DNA of 64,000 nucleotides, taken from NCBI RefSeq assembly GCF_017591425.1, contig NW_024466599.1:29550001-29614000 (forward strand). The letters run 5' to 3'. The position numbers were made by a program, and so were the translations under genes. The DNA comes from Ochotona curzoniae. Its lineage: Eukaryota > Chordata > Mammalia > Lagomorpha > Ochotonidae. The notes under the pieces were generated by a model. That model was not told where the DNA came from, made no database searches, and worked only from the letters and a program-made list of their open reading frames with translations. Positions within the stretch are counted from its first letter, which is position 1. Each line of letters opens with the position of its first letter. Positions 47,487 through 59,784 of this stretch are shown here, one piece after another.

Positions 47487-47769
47487 GGAGCCATCGCAAT
47501 GGTATGTGATGCTGGCTAAGCCTTCTGCCTATGGCGCCAGCATTTCACATGAGCATCAGTTCAAGTCCCGGCTGTTCCACTAACCACCCAGCTCCCTGCT
47601 TACAGAATGAAAAAGCAGCCAAGGATGGCTCAAGTCCTTGGACCCCTGCACTCACGTGGGAAATCTAAAGGAAGCTCCTGGCTTTCAATCAGCTCAGCTC
47701 TGGTTCACTTTAGGGAATGAACAAGCAGACAGAAGATCTTTCTGTCTCTCCTTCTCTCTGTAACTCTGA
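47487..47769 (+). mobile_element. CSINE, sense arm of an inverted pair
   Basis: 'ggagccatcgcaatggtatg' head, 'cagttcaagtcccggctg', 'gtccttggacccctgcac', 'cagacagaagatctttctg'. It stops at the CT block, where an antisense copy begins directly. Confidence 0.88.
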
Positions 47770-48032
47770 TGAGGGCAAAGACGTGGAGTGACAGAAAATT
47801 CAAGATCTTCCATCCCTTGACTCATTTCCCAGCCCACAAGAGCTGGGATTGGACCAGACCAAAGCTAGAACTCCATTCAGGTCTCCCACGAAGAGCAGGG
47901 AACCGAGTACTAGGACGATTTTCTGCTGTCCTCACCAGGTGAATGACCCAGTTCTCAAACCAGCAAGCACTCCAGTAAGGGACTTGGGTGCTTCAAACGG
48001 TAGCCTGACCTGATGAGGCACAAAACTTGCCC
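47770..48032 (-). mobile_element. CSINE, antisense arm of an inverted pair
   Basis: 'aagatcttccatcccttg', 'ccagcccacaagagctgg', 'aggtctcccacgaagagc', head near 48010-48030. It abuts the previous SINE tail to tail. Confidence 0.75.
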
Positions 48033-48162
48033 CCTACCACTTAGATTTTTAGCTTCTGTGAAAACAATATCTAGATTTACACACTGTCTCATAAACTCTT
48101 TAATATTTTTCAAGACTGGATAATAGCTTAAAAAATTTAAAGTAACAATATGTTCACTTTTT

Positions 48163-48494
48163 TTTTAAAAGATTTATTTTTATTATTTTTTATTGGAAAG
48201 GCAGATATACAGAGAGGAGAGACAGAGAGGAAGATCTTCCGTCCGATGATTCACTCCCCAAGTAAGCGCAACGGCCGATACTATGCCGATCCAAAGCCAG
48301 GAGCCTCTTCGGGTCTCCCACACGGGTGCAGGGTCCCAAAGCTTTGGGCCGTCCTCGACTGCTTTCCCAGGCCACAGGCAGGGAGCTGGAAGGGAAGCGG
48401 GGCTGCCGGGATTAGAACCGGCGCCCATGTGGGATCCCGGGCGTGCAAGGCGAGGACCTTAGCCACTGCACCACTGTGCCACCGCGCCGGGCCC
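48163..48494 (-). mobile_element. CSINE, young full-length copy with perfect TSD
   Basis: The 16-base flank 'aatatgttcacttttt' lies at 48147-48162 and 48495-48510. B-box (complement) at 48409-48419. Very similar to 12144-12475. A short duplication of 'ccactg(t)(g)ccacc' type sits just inside the head (48463-48483). Confidence 0.97.
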
Positions 48495-48510
48495 AATATG
48501 TTCACTTTTT

Positions 48511-49970
48511 AATTCAGGTTTCTTTATTCTAAGATGTAGAACCCAGTTTGTACACACAGGTATACATGTATACACAAACATGTATGCATGTGCCTATGTG
48601 TAAGTGCATATCTCTCAACTTTCTTCAAAGTGATGGGAATGTTTTTGTTTCATTGATCAAATTACGAGAATTTTACTTTTCTTACATATTTATCATGCAA
48701 CTTTTTTCTATTTAGGATAACAGTTTTCTCTGAATATTTTCATATATTTCTAAAATCAAAATAAGTAAATAGAACCATTCACCGTTTTGGTGTTGAGTTC
48801 TGCAAACCTTTGTTAAAATTAATTACAGCAATAGTTGCAGTACTATAAACATGAGTCACGCAGCAATACTTTGACTCTGCTCCAGTCTAATTGCATTAAC
48901 ACTTGCCTTTTAGCATATTAGATTTTTGTTATTTTATTACCCGGTAATTTTGTAATTCTCCATGTTCAAGGAGATTGTTTGCTTTTTCTTTACTCTTCTT
49001 TTGAATCATACAAAACCCAGAAGACTCCCCAGTGTGTTCAGTATGTTCTTAGTACCATGAAAATCATCACTTTGTTGGCTAAATAATATTTTTCTTTTAA
49101 GAGTATAGTGGGTTCCGTGGCAGTGTGTACTTGTTTTTTATCCATATTTTATTTGCTGCATATTTTCCATTTTTCCTCCTTCTTCAAACTATTGCTTATG
49201 TGAATTTTTGGTGCAGTTTCATGACTTTCTATGTCAGTACTTTCTCTACCCAAAGTGAATCTTCAAGATTAGTGATCATTTTTAAAATATGTTGTTTTTG
49301 AGCTTAGTAGAGAAAATAATTTCTATTTCTTTCTGCATTTGGAAGGGTTTCAGGTGGAGTGTGGAGTGCTCTATACGCTTCCATGTTCACCCAACAATCG
49401 CAGTCATTCAGACAAGGCTGTGGCTGTGTGCAGCCTGGAGAAGAACAAGAAGGGCTCTTTGGCAAGCTCTGCCTCCCACCAAGCGCAGGGCAGCGCAGCC
49501 TGCGGCTGCGGTTTCATCTTTCTCCTCCCAATGGACTGATTTCATGAATGTCAGGTTTTTTTCCCTCCCCGAATCTCCCAGGCAGTTACAGGTTGCATTT
49601 GTGGCTTCTGAATTGTGGCTTTGATATGAATAATTCCCTTTGACATTCTCATCATCTTGATCATTAATGGCATTTTCATGAAGTAAGTAATACATACAAC
49701 TCTGTGTCGAATCTTCACGTGGGATGATCCCGAATGTTATTTCTGCATCCATGGGAGATGTCGCCAGGTCTCCTCACTGACCATCTGTATCTTTTCAACT
49801 TTCTTTTCTTGTTTCCTATTTCAATAGTAATCTTGATTTCTATCCACTCTCAATGATTAAAAAAAAATTAAAATGTGATTCTCTGACATTTATGTCTTCT
49901 AGAAATAGCCATCAACATGCAGAAAAAGAAAAACAAATCCTATGTATTTTAAACTTTGTTTGATGCTCTT
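48511..49970. other. Unassigned, AT-rich with one GC-rich patch
   Basis: 49410-49540 is GC-rich and open in several frames (62-114 codons). No domain and no splice pattern recognised. Confidence 0.35.
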
Positions 49971-49974
49971 TTAT

Positions 49975-50328
49975 GTAAATTGTTTGATTATTTTTATTGG
50001 GATGGCAGGTCAGATTTACTGAAAGACTGAAAAACAGAGAAAAAAGATCTTCCATTCTCTGGTTCACTCCCCAAATGGTTGCAATGGCTGCAAGTAAGTC
50101 AATCCAGGAGCCAAGAGCTTCTCCAAAGCCAGGAGACAAGAGCTTCTTCTGGGTCTCCCACAGGGGTGCAGGGTCCCAAAGCTTTGGCCCATCCTCTACT
50201 ACTTCCCCAGACCACAATGCAGGGAGCTGGATGGGAAATGGAACAGCCAGCACACAAACAAGCACACATATGGAAGCTCAGTACTTGCAAGGTGAGGATT
50301 TAGCAATTGAACCATCACACGGGGCCCT
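49975..50328 (-). mobile_element. CSINE, antisense, with internal duplication
   Basis: 'gatcttccattctctgg', 'ccaggagccaagagcttctc' followed 29 bases on by 'ccaggagacaagagcttctt', 'gggaaatggaacagccagc', head 'cacacggggcccc'. The repeated block makes it longer than usual. Confidence 0.9.
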
Positions 50329-50359
50329 CAATGCTACATTTAGTACTTTAAAAATTAGC

Positions 50360-50690
50360 CACCAGGAATGGCATTTTGGCAAAGAAGGTAAAGCCATCAC
50401 TCAAGATGTCAGCATCCCATATGATCACTGATTTGTGCTCCAGAGACTCCATTTCTGATGCAGTTTCCCTGCTCCTGGCCTACGAAAAGGAGCAAAAGAT
50501 ACCCATGTGTTTGGACCCGACACCCACTTGGGATACCCAACTGAATCTCCTAGCTCCTGGTTTCAACCAGCCCAGCAAGTCGGTGCACAAAAGGTCTCTC
50601 TCTCTCTCTCTCTCTGTCTCTTTCATTTCTCTTCCTATGTCTCTCCCTGTCTATAACTCTTTCAAAATAAATACATAAATCTCTAAGTAA
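50360..50690 (+). mobile_element. CSINE
   Basis: 'ccaggaatggcattttggc' head, 'gcatcccatatgatcac', (TC)n at 50595-50619, tail 'aaataaatacataaatc'. Head-to-head with the previous copy, 31 bases apart. Confidence 0.87.
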
Positions 50691-50699
50691 TCCATTAAC

Positions 50700-51235
50700 A
50701 ATTAAAGACAAACACAAATTGTAGAGAATATAAAATTTTTAAAATAGTACTGACATTTTAAGTATCTGAAAACTAATTTTATTGAACATTTTTATAAATC
50801 GAGGCATCTTTTCTTTTAAAATTGTACTAAAGAAATACAGTTCTAGCATCCAAGTTCTCTCTCTAGTTGCCAAGAATGAATGGATGGATCATACCTGCTA
50901 CACCCAGACATCCATAATCCCAATGTAAGTGTGATATTAATTATTTACTATCGCCAGCGCTCCTCAGCCACTGAACATGATTGTTAGGAAATTGTGTTGA
51001 TTCCTAAACAGCTCCAGCACCAGAAATTAAAAACTGGAGAGAAAAAATAGATAGTGGAGAATATTTGAGAAGATTCTGTAGTCTATATGGTAATGCATAG
51101 GTTTTCACAAGTTTTGTTCCCTGCTGAGGTGCCTCTGCCACACAACTACCCCCTGCACTGCCAGTCAGGGTCCCCTGCCCACAGACACAGCAGTGCAACC
51201 CACAAACCCCACCCAGGGGAGATCACAGCCACTTT
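50700..51235. other. Unassigned stretch
   Basis: Nothing recognisable. Confidence 0.4.
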
Positions 51236-51237
51236 TC

Positions 51238-51482
51238 TTTTTTGTTTGTTTGTTTGTTTGCCAGAGTTGCACCCATTCAAAGCCAGGTGCTCGGAGCTTC
51301 CACCGGGTCTCCCACATGGGCGCAGGGTCCCAAGGCTTTGGGCCATTCTCCACTGCTTTCCCAGGCCATAAGCAGGGAGCTGGATGGGAAACAGAACAGC
51401 CGGGATTAGAACTGGTGCCCATATGGGATCCTGACGCATGCAAGGTGAGGACTTTGGCTGCTAGGCTATTGTGCCAGGCCCT
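51238..51482 (-). mobile_element. CSINE with (AAAC)n tail and missing 3' domain
   Basis: The tRNA-like head and middle are well kept ('ggattagaactggtgccc', 'gggatcctgacgcatgc'). The usual 3' part ('ttccatc..ggttcactcccc') is absent and the tail reads (GTTT)n on the plus strand. Flanks 'cagccactttt' and 'caaccactttg' look like a TSD. Confidence 0.85.
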
Positions 51483-51905
51483 ACAACCACTTTGCCCTGC
51501 AAGAATGTACCTTTGGGACAAACACAGAAGTCTTTCTAGAAATCTGGCTGATGGTGGAGAGCATGTGGAACTGTAGGTGTTATGGTACCAGTACTAAGTG
51601 CCACTCTGAGTGATACACTTGGGCCCCTGGAGAGCCCTCCTGCCCTGACCTGGAGCACTGGGGGGCCTACTCGACCTCCTTCTTGACATCTCCCTGGCCC
51701 TACCGGTCCTCAGCCTCATGGCTTGGCCTTGCAGACTTTGCCTGAAGATGCTTCACACTTCACTGTCACGCCAGACATCGTCACCACACCAAGCTTCTGC
51801 TCTGGCACCTCTGCTTGGTGGAACCAGACCAGGCCAAGGATTTAAAAGTTCTCCAAACCAATGTATTTGGTCGTTTTAATTTTTCAAAGCCTGTAACAGA
51901 TGGAT
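51483..51905. other. Unassigned, moderately GC-rich
   Basis: No gene recognised; minus- and plus-strand frames across here are SINE read-through. Confidence 0.35.
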
Positions 51906-51909
51906 GGAA

Positions 51910-52110
51910 TTCTGGAGCTGCATCGGCATGCCAGTTCCAACATTTACAAGCTATTACCTGAAATCAAGTTATTAATCCTTAACTTTCTCATCTGTAAAGT
52001 GGAACTAATAGTCCCTCACTGCATTGCTGCAGGTCATATAAGCCGTGAGATATGCAAAGGGCCTGACACTTAGCAAACACTCCATGGTTGCTCATTTTGT
52101 TGTGGAACAC
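51910..52110 (+). mobile_element. MIR SINE
   Basis: 'ttaatccttaactttctc', 'atctgtaaagtggaactaat', 'gagatatgcaaagggcctg', 'cacttagcaaacactcc' in MIR order. Confidence 0.8.
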
Positions 52111-53198
52111 TTGCTTACCCGTTTAGGAGCAATCTTATTTCACATTAGTAGAAATGTCACATAATTCTCCATTGAAGCTTAGGGCATGATACACAGCAAA
52201 GCTAATTTTCCTAACCAAATGATGTATTGAGGGAGGGGTGCAAGCACATTAAAAAAGATTTAAATTAGCATAATAAAGTAAATCATCTGTAACTAGCAAC
52301 TGCATTGGGCCAGCTTGTGTCAGTATTATAGCAACTATAAAAGTTGGCCTCTGGTATCTGTCAACAACTAGACTTGAGATTAGCTGGATGGCCTGAAAAT
52401 GTCTGTGCAAATCACTTTTCACATTTGCATGAGTTGTTGCCTAAGTCAGCTGGCAATACATTTCCAATGTGGTCCAAGTCTGGATGTCCCTTTAGATGGG
52501 CACTCCGGTACAGGCCCAAACAGGCAGCCCCTCCCCCTGCCTGCTGCCTGGCTTTTCTCGCCACCCCTACCTTCCTAGCCACCCGTGGTGACCCTAGGGT
52601 TGGCAGGGATCACATCAGCACCTTGTCACTGCCCACAGCCCATGTGCCTTCTGGGACCCATTACACACTGGGCTCATTTTCCAGTGCCCCCAGTCAACGT
52701 GTGGCTTGGTTGCTTGTTGTTTTTTCCAGACCTACTCTGAAGACTTACAGATCTGCAAGATCCAAATACCTCGACCATATAGTCACGCTCCAACTTGCCT
52801 CCCAGAAAAGGCAGCCTTGTTCCCTCGGCAAGCCAAACCCAGCACTGGGAGCTGTCTCCACAGGACACCATGGAGGTCAGTCTCATCCATTTAGTGAAAC
52901 AAAAACCAGTCAGACCAGTTGTTTGGCATCACATGGATCAAGGACAAACAAATCAGAAAACAGATGGTGACCAAAGGAGAGGGAGAGTTCCTGCTTGCAT
53001 AAGCTTTGGGTCCTATTTCAGGCCCATCCTCTTTAAGAGGCATGGAGCACATTAAAAGCTGGACTTGGTTGACCAGCTTCCCACATCAAGGTTATGATGT
53101 TCTCAGCTGAAGAAGTCTTTTAAAGGCCATGTGTGGTGGATGCTTCCAATGTAGAAAGCTTCTCTCTGAGGTTATCCACCAGGAAGCTGGTCAGAGCA
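52111..53198. other. Unassigned; 208-codon open frame of doubtful reality
   Basis: The frame 52344-52970 (+) starts in ordinary context, is Ser/Pro-rich and shows no domain, signal peptide or membrane segment. The DNA is GC-rich, and two other frames overlap it. It may be part of a noncoding transcript or chance. Confidence 0.3.
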
Positions 53199-53509
53199 CC
53201 AGCACTGAGCCACAGTAGATAAAGCTGCAGCTTGCAATACTGACATTCCATATAGGTAGCAGTTCAAGTCCCAGATGCTCCACTTCTGATCCAACTCCCT
53301 GCTAAAGGCCTAGAAAAAAAGCAGCAGAGGATGAATTAAGTTTCTAGGTCCCCACCACTTATATGGGAGACCTCAAAGAAGTTCCTGCCTCTTGGTCCAG
53401 CCCTGGCCATTGAGGCTATCTGGGGAGTGAAACAGCAGATTGAAGATCTCTCTATGTCTTATCCTCTCTGTAGTTCTGACTTTCAAATAAATAAATCTTT
53501 AAAAGGGAA
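53199..53509 (+). mobile_element. CSINE
   Basis: 'gcaccagcactgagccacag' head, 'cagttcaagtcccagatgc', 'tatctggggagtgaaacag', tail 'aaataaataaatcttt'. Confidence 0.9.
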
Positions 53510-53626
53510 AAAAATTTGCAACAGTAAGTTTCCCTATTTTTGTTCCAGACTTAGAACCTCAAGCGGTATCTTTTATACTGAAAGAACCCTAGATAATCGC
53601 ATATCCTGGGGAGAGGGAGGCTGTCC

Positions 53627-53945
53627 GGAGTTATGATGTAGTGGCTTAAGCCACTGCTTGGGCCACATGCATCTCCTTTCAGAGTGCTTGAATCAAGCTT
53701 CCTCTGTGCCTCTGCTCCTGATCCAGCTCCCTGCTAGTGTGCAGGGAGGCAGAGTGATGGCTCAAGTACCTGAATCCCTGCCACCCGTGTGGGAGGCCTC
53801 TATGGAATTCCTGCCTCCTGGGAACAGCTGCTATTGCAAGCAACTGGGGGAGTAAACAAGTAGATAGTTCTCTCTTTCTCTCTTTCTCTCTTTCTCTCTT
53901 TCTCTCTCTCTGCATTTATAAAAATAAATAAAGCTTTTTATCTAA
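53627..53945 (+). mobile_element. CSINE with expanded CT tract
   Basis: 'ggagttatgatgtagtggc' head, 'tgatccagctccctgc', then (CTCTTT)n at 53868-53910, tail 'aaaataaataaagc'. The CT block of the SINE has grown into a microsatellite. Confidence 0.87.
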
Positions 53946-54369
53946 AAGACATTTTCTCTGATATTCTCAATGCAACCAGGATTTTATCTCTGACGGACTT
54001 CTCCCTAGGTTCACCCAGGTACTGAGTAGAGCTCTAGTTCACAAGCCCTCATCACTCGTCGGTGGCCTATGGCCTTTGATTTCCCTCCAGACATAGCTCC
54101 TCCCAGTGATATTGTTGATAAATGTCCATGCTCTTCTTTGAAAAAGAATTAACTGTTTGTTTCTCCTTAATATCATGTAAAAAAAAAAAGGCTTTAGAGC
54201 ACAACTCATGTTTGTAATAGTTACCATGGAACAAGAGGAAACACCATCCACTTGTTTCTTCTGTAGTTTTAAATAAGTCACATAACTTTCCACCTGTTGA
54301 TTTTCCTTTCTAAATTTATATATGCATATATCTTGAGTTTTGTCTTCTAAATCCACATGTTCATTTTCA

Positions 54370-54656
54370 TTTGTTTATTTCCATTTTATTGAAAAACAGA
54401 GAGAAAGACAACTAAAACAGAAATAGATTTTTCCATCTGCCTCTTCATTTCCCAAAGGCATGCATCAGCAAAGGTTGGGCCAGGCCACAGTCAGGAGCAG
54501 CCTCCCGTGTGAGTGGCACAGAACCACGTACTTGAGTACCCAAGCTGCACATAAGTAGGAAGATGGAGTGGAAAGAAAGCTAGGACTTGGACCTGGGCCT
54601 TCTGATAGGGTATGTAGGCATCTCAGCCTATATCTTAACCACTGTGCCAAATTCCC
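54370..54656 (-). mobile_element. CSINE, old copy, antisense
   Basis: 'ttgaaaaacagagagaaag', 'ccatctgcctcttcatttcc', 'gggccaggccacagtcagg', head 'ttaaccactgtgcc'. Confidence 0.8.
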
Positions 54657-54659
54657 CTT

Positions 54660-57600
54660 GAATCTCCACATTTGAAACTCATATCCACCTGCTCAAATGC
54701 ACAGTATGCATGCTCCCTTGACTGTTTTCAAGAGTGTCTTTCACTTAAAAAAAAAAAACCTTACTAAAAATACAAAACACTACTAACACAAAGCCTGTAT
54801 CTACTGATGTGGAGGAGGCAAGAGATTCCTACAGGCTGTGGAGTGGGCGTCACCTTCTCCTGTGTAATGTGATCACGGTCACTTGAGCCGAAAGCCAGCC
54901 AGTAAGGTCCTCCCTGACAGAGCCTCATTGCTCCTCAATCGTCTCCCTGTGCAGACGCAGCAGGAAACCTTGAAGAGACATGGAGATGCAACGAAGGGAA
55001 GCTGTATTGGTCCCACAAGCCCTGTGCGGTCCAGGGCAGTGCACGCAGGAGAGGAACTGCTCCACTGTTGGTTCCCCACAGCACAAACAGCAGCTCTAGT
55101 GTACACTGCACAGGCACAGCCCACATGCACAGCCCCACATGCACAGCCCACAGCCCACACGTATGCATGTGTGCATACACACACACACACACACAGATCC
55201 ACCCACACACAAAGGGTGGCCTGTGACTCCTCCCTAATTCAGCCTGGATTTGGGAACTGCTGCAAGTGGGGGTTGGGGTGGGCAGAGTCAGAAAACAGAA
55301 CTTAGCTTTGTCTGTAGGGTCCCTTGCCATCTCACAAAATGTCTTTTTAGCCCTGGAAGAGTTTTCTGTTGTGTGTGGGGTGGAGGAATGAGGGCTGGAT
55401 CTGGAGAAGGGAGACCTGTAAGAGGAAGTGTGTGCCCGTTCCACCAAGGAGCAGCAGGACTGGAGGGATAGTAGAGAGAGGATGGGGCTCATGGGGATGC
55501 CAGAGATCCCCATGGGAAGGAGCTGCAAGTGCCACCCCAGGCTGGGATGCCTTTCACCTAAACTCAGGCAGACACCCAGTACCCTAATGGAAACTGCTGC
55601 CTCTACTGGCCAGAGCTGACCATGGGGCTGCAGGGTGGGGAGATGCAGTGAGGGCCACGTTCTATGCCATGTATACAAACTAGAAGACTTGAGCTCATCC
55701 CAACCTGGCTAACACCCTCCTCTGTGCAAACACCCCACAAATGACCAGTTCCTTGAGAGTTTTTTTGAAACTCAGATTCTTAAAACTGAAGAGTTTCTCG
55801 AGCTTTCCATGTGTAAATGTGAATGGCATTTGGACATCTTACAGAAGGTCATAAAGTGTTGCCACCTACATCAGAGACAGAAGGCCTTCCCCTCCCGCCC
55901 CTCTTCCTTTTGAAATCATATCCAAACCCTAGTGGTTTCATCGCCCGGGAGAACACATGCCACATGCAACATCTGTAAGCAGTTAATTTTCCAAATGGGA
56001 GACGGTCACCACAGATGCAGAACTTTTAAAAATAAACAGTAAAAAAATATTGCTCCAGTGAGCACAAAAGCCTAGACTGTGCGGGAGTGGATGGGAGGTG
56101 GCTGGTGCTAGATAGCTAGACTCTGTGTGTGCGGATGAAAGCTGCTTGCTGGCTAGCCCTACCATCTACACAAACTAGAGAAATGGAACTGCACAACCTC
56201 CATGCAACAAAGGACTATCTGGGAAGAACGAGGCCCCAGGACAGGAAGCAAGAGCTTATCTGGGCCTTGACTGAAGCCCAGGCCAAGAATCTCCTACCCT
56301 AGTAATACAAAGCCTTCTTGTCATTTGGCTACCTTAGCTTTTTTCCCTTTGAGGAAAACAAAAAGAGGACCTCTGGCTTTTAACGACTACCTCAAATCTC
56401 TATTTAGGATGTATTTGGGGTGAAAGGGAACACCCACTCTGGCTCCTGATAGTGGGTGCTGCTGCCCACCCACACCCATCACTCTATCCCATGGCTAAGT
56501 GGCAGACCTTGAGAAGTCAGGACATTGCCAAAGTCAAGGTGAGAGTGAAACAGATGAGGGCCTAAGATACAGAGCTCCACTTGATGTCTGCATCATGGGA
56601 TGAGATAGTGTGGCCCTTATGCCTACAAATTGAGGAAAGAAAGTGCAGTCTTTGTGACCAGCGCAGGAGATCCAACAGTGCCCACATCAGTCACCAGCCT
56701 GGGAGCAAAACAAAGGCCGGGGTGTGTCCCAACACACAGGCACAGAACAGGTGCCAGCACCCTGCAGAGTTCGGGCTCAGAAGGAAACGGAGGAAATCTG
56801 AGAGATCAACCACACATGTGAAGGCATGAATGGCTCCAGGCTCACTTGTGACACTCTATACACTTAGGAACATCTTGCTGCTAATTTATCCATCAGTGTC
56901 TTTTCACTGTGGGTGATTTTCCACAATGGAGCACCCAAAGATTTAAAAAAAAAAAAAAACTGAGCCCTGCTAGCAGAAAATAGAAAGGGGCTAGATAGAA
57001 AAAAGAGGCCTAGAGGACTGTGGGTAGCCTCCTGGGGTGCCATGTATAGTCAGGGATAAAAGCCCAGGAACAGTGACCACCAGGGGACGCTGCTGCCCCA
57101 TCAAAGACCCTGGAACTGGTGGGGACCAGGTTTTCACCAGCTTCAGATGCTTTCACTTCTCCCCTCCACACCCACCTCTCCCACAACCTGACCAAACTTC
57201 CTTATGGCTTTAAAATCCCCCTTTGGGGGTGTTGTTCCTCCCCTGTGAGCCTCTTCCTGAGGGTGAGACTGTAACTTCCCACCCCAGCAGCGACACACAC
57301 CTCTGGATTTGCCTTACCAGGGTCTGCTGCAGAGAAGGCAACCATGCACAGGCAGAGGACTGGCCGGCAGTGGGGTCCTACCTCACAGACACCAAAGCCA
57401 GATCCCCAGTATGCTCAGGGAAGGGACGGCACTCCCTGGCTCCCCTTACCAGAAGCCAAGGAGCATCCTTCAGCTGGCCATGGCTCCGACTCATCCTGAA
57501 GAGCCTTGACCCGGCCCAGGTTCAACAAGGCGTGCTCCTCCACCCGTCCCACACCTGTCGTCTAGCATCAGTGCCTCTGGCCTGCGGGTGACACTCTGGA

Positions 57601-59780
57601 TCCTCCGTGGCTTCTCCACTTTCACTTCTGCTCCTCAGATGACAAAAGCTCCTATTAAGGCAGCCTTCCTCGTGTTACCATCTGTGAGATTGCGGCTTAG
57701 CGCCTGTTTAGCTTCAGGTCGGGTCAGCCAGCATGAGCCCAGGCCTGGGTCTCCCAAGTCCTCATCATGTCCCAGGACACACACACACACACTCACTCAC
57801 AAAGGTGTTTCTAAAAGAAACTGCTCTGGCTTTTCCAGGAGTGTGAAAGAGGCAGACTCATGGAGTCCGTCCAATTTGTGGAAACTCAGACACTGCTGTG
57901 AGAGGGTCCTGGGCAAGTTCAGGTCTGATCTCACAGGTGGCAGTGGATGGTCCAGCCCCAAGATAAGACGAGTCAGTAGTAGAGTCCAGGCCCCTGAACT
58001 GATGGTGTCCCCTTTGGGCACACTAGGCAGGCCAGAGGGAGGCCCCCAGCCTCAAGTGGAGCCTCAAGAAAGAGGGGTGGGGTCCAGAACACTCGACAAG
58101 ATCAAGATCAGATGTGGGTCAGAGCTGCTACAGACTCCATACAGAACAGAATGAATGGGAAGTGCTGGAAGTCAGGGGCTGCCTCTGCCGTGGCCCATGT
58201 GCCTTTAAACTCGAGCAGAGGAGACCCGAGACCCAGGAGCCTGCCAGTGGCGCCTGAGCCTCTACATCCCACATCTAAGGAGTGTGAGGATGGAATGCCA
58301 GCTCCCAGCCTTCTAGTTGTACTACCATCATCGCCTTGGAGGGTTCAGCTAGACCCAGTTGCTACTGATTGAAAACATGAGACCTAATTCCAGCCTCCTG
58401 TTCCCCCGCCCCACAGTGGCAGGCTGAGGTTCCACACATTTCCTGTCTTGGTCAGAACTGGCTCCAGAATGGGACAGGTCTGCCCTGGCTCCATCCGTGG
58501 GGAGGCCAAGATGGATAAAAGCAGAGTTAGAGAGGGAGCCAAGGGGAATGAAGCACGAACCAGAAGCGCTGACGCCACCTCCTGTCCCACCCAAGTCCTC
58601 CCAGGCCCCAGGTGCAGGCCAGGCGCTGGTGCTGAGGCCCTAGACCTCATGATTCAAGGTTGAAAAATGGCAGATCCCCCACTGCCTGCCCCAGGGACAG
58701 CCCTGCTATGCACCACTTCCCCCCAACCCTGGAGATGGTCAGCCTTGGCACTCATTCAGAGAAAATGAAAGACAAATGCACAGGGTATTATTAGCAGGAT
58801 CTTTTCACATCTTCAATCAAACAAAAACCCCCACATTTTATACTCAGAGTTCAGAGTAGCGTCAGAGAGTCAGTTCTACTTCTCATTCCTGAGTGTTCCT
58901 TCCCTGATGCCAGACTTTCCCAGAAGGTCTCAGACACAGGTGAAGACAGAAAAACTGCGGGAGGCGAGGGGGAACAGTATGCTATAAAACACAGGGTAGT
59001 AAAAATCATACACATAGGAGTCCCCAAAACATAGAAACCTGGCATCATTGGAGTACATGGATAAATGCTATCCACGGTGCTTTCATGCAGGCCTAAAGAT
59101 ATCATAGTGTGCCTGACTCGTTCAAAACAGAGAGTCCTGTCACAGTGTTAGGAGTGCAAAGTGAGCCACCAAGCCTCACACAGTTTACAGGATGATCAAT
59201 CCTAAAGGGCATTTCCAGGATCAAGACTGAATAGTGTGTGCTCAGGAACCAGGGTGTGTGTGTGTGTGTGTGATTTTTTTTTTTTAATTTTTGATGATGT
59301 TTGTGCAATTGATCAGGATGGGAAGGATCAAGGGTTAGGGAAAAGTAGGTGTGATTATTGCTTTCAAAATTTTAATTCTTCTTCCTGATTCTGGGGGAAG
59401 GGTGGAGCTAAGGGGAGAAACCATTCCCAAACTCCCAACTGTCCCAGTACCTGGGGATGGGGAACAGCTGCCTGATATCAAACCAGGGTCCTAATATAAT
59501 GCACACTCCGAGAGTTCTGCCCAGGTGGTTTTGATAGTTTTGAAATGCTGTCGATCTCACCAATCCAAGGATGACGAAACCCTTCCAATGTCCACTGCTT
59601 GACACAGTCAACCTTACAGCCTCCATTCAACCAGATTTTTACTGTCATCGTTTAGCTGAGGTAGCTGTCCAATTTGTTCTGTTCTTCCTCTACTGTCCCA
59701 AATGGGCTATCATGTCCTCCATGTGCATCATGACCTGCTGTCTACTGCTTCATCTTTTCCACTGAGGAGGACCAGTTTTT
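54660..59780. other. About 5 kb GC-richer, repeat-poor, no gene recognised
   Basis: Several long overlapping frames occur on both strands (247 codons at 54935-55678 minus, 188 at 57588-58154 plus, 122 at 57223-57591 plus). Their composition follows local GC and simple repeats ((CA)n at 55170-55196, (AC)n near 57779, (GT)n at 59254-59271). No domain, no convincing exon chain. It could be intronic or carry a noncoding transcript. Confidence 0.4.
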
Positions 59781-59784
59781 GCAG

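Noticed and set aside
48183..48512. Proteins of 60-120 codons over CSINE copies
   Set aside because: These recur in every young SINE on both strands and are translated SINE, not genes.
49408..49752. 114-codon minus-strand frame over the GC-rich patch
   Set aside because: No domain, overlapped by three plus-strand frames, no exon signals.
52344..52970. 208-codon open frame on the plus strand
   Set aside because: No domain, low-complexity Ser/Pro composition, overlapped by open frames in other phases, GC-rich DNA. Insufficient for a gene.
54935..55678. 247-codon open frame on the minus strand
   Set aside because: Part of it is a translated (GT)n tract; the rest has no recognisable domain and overlaps plus-strand frames of similar quality.
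57588..58154. 188-codon open frame on the plus strand
   Set aside because: No domain; includes a translated (AC)n repeat; no splice or polyadenylation context.
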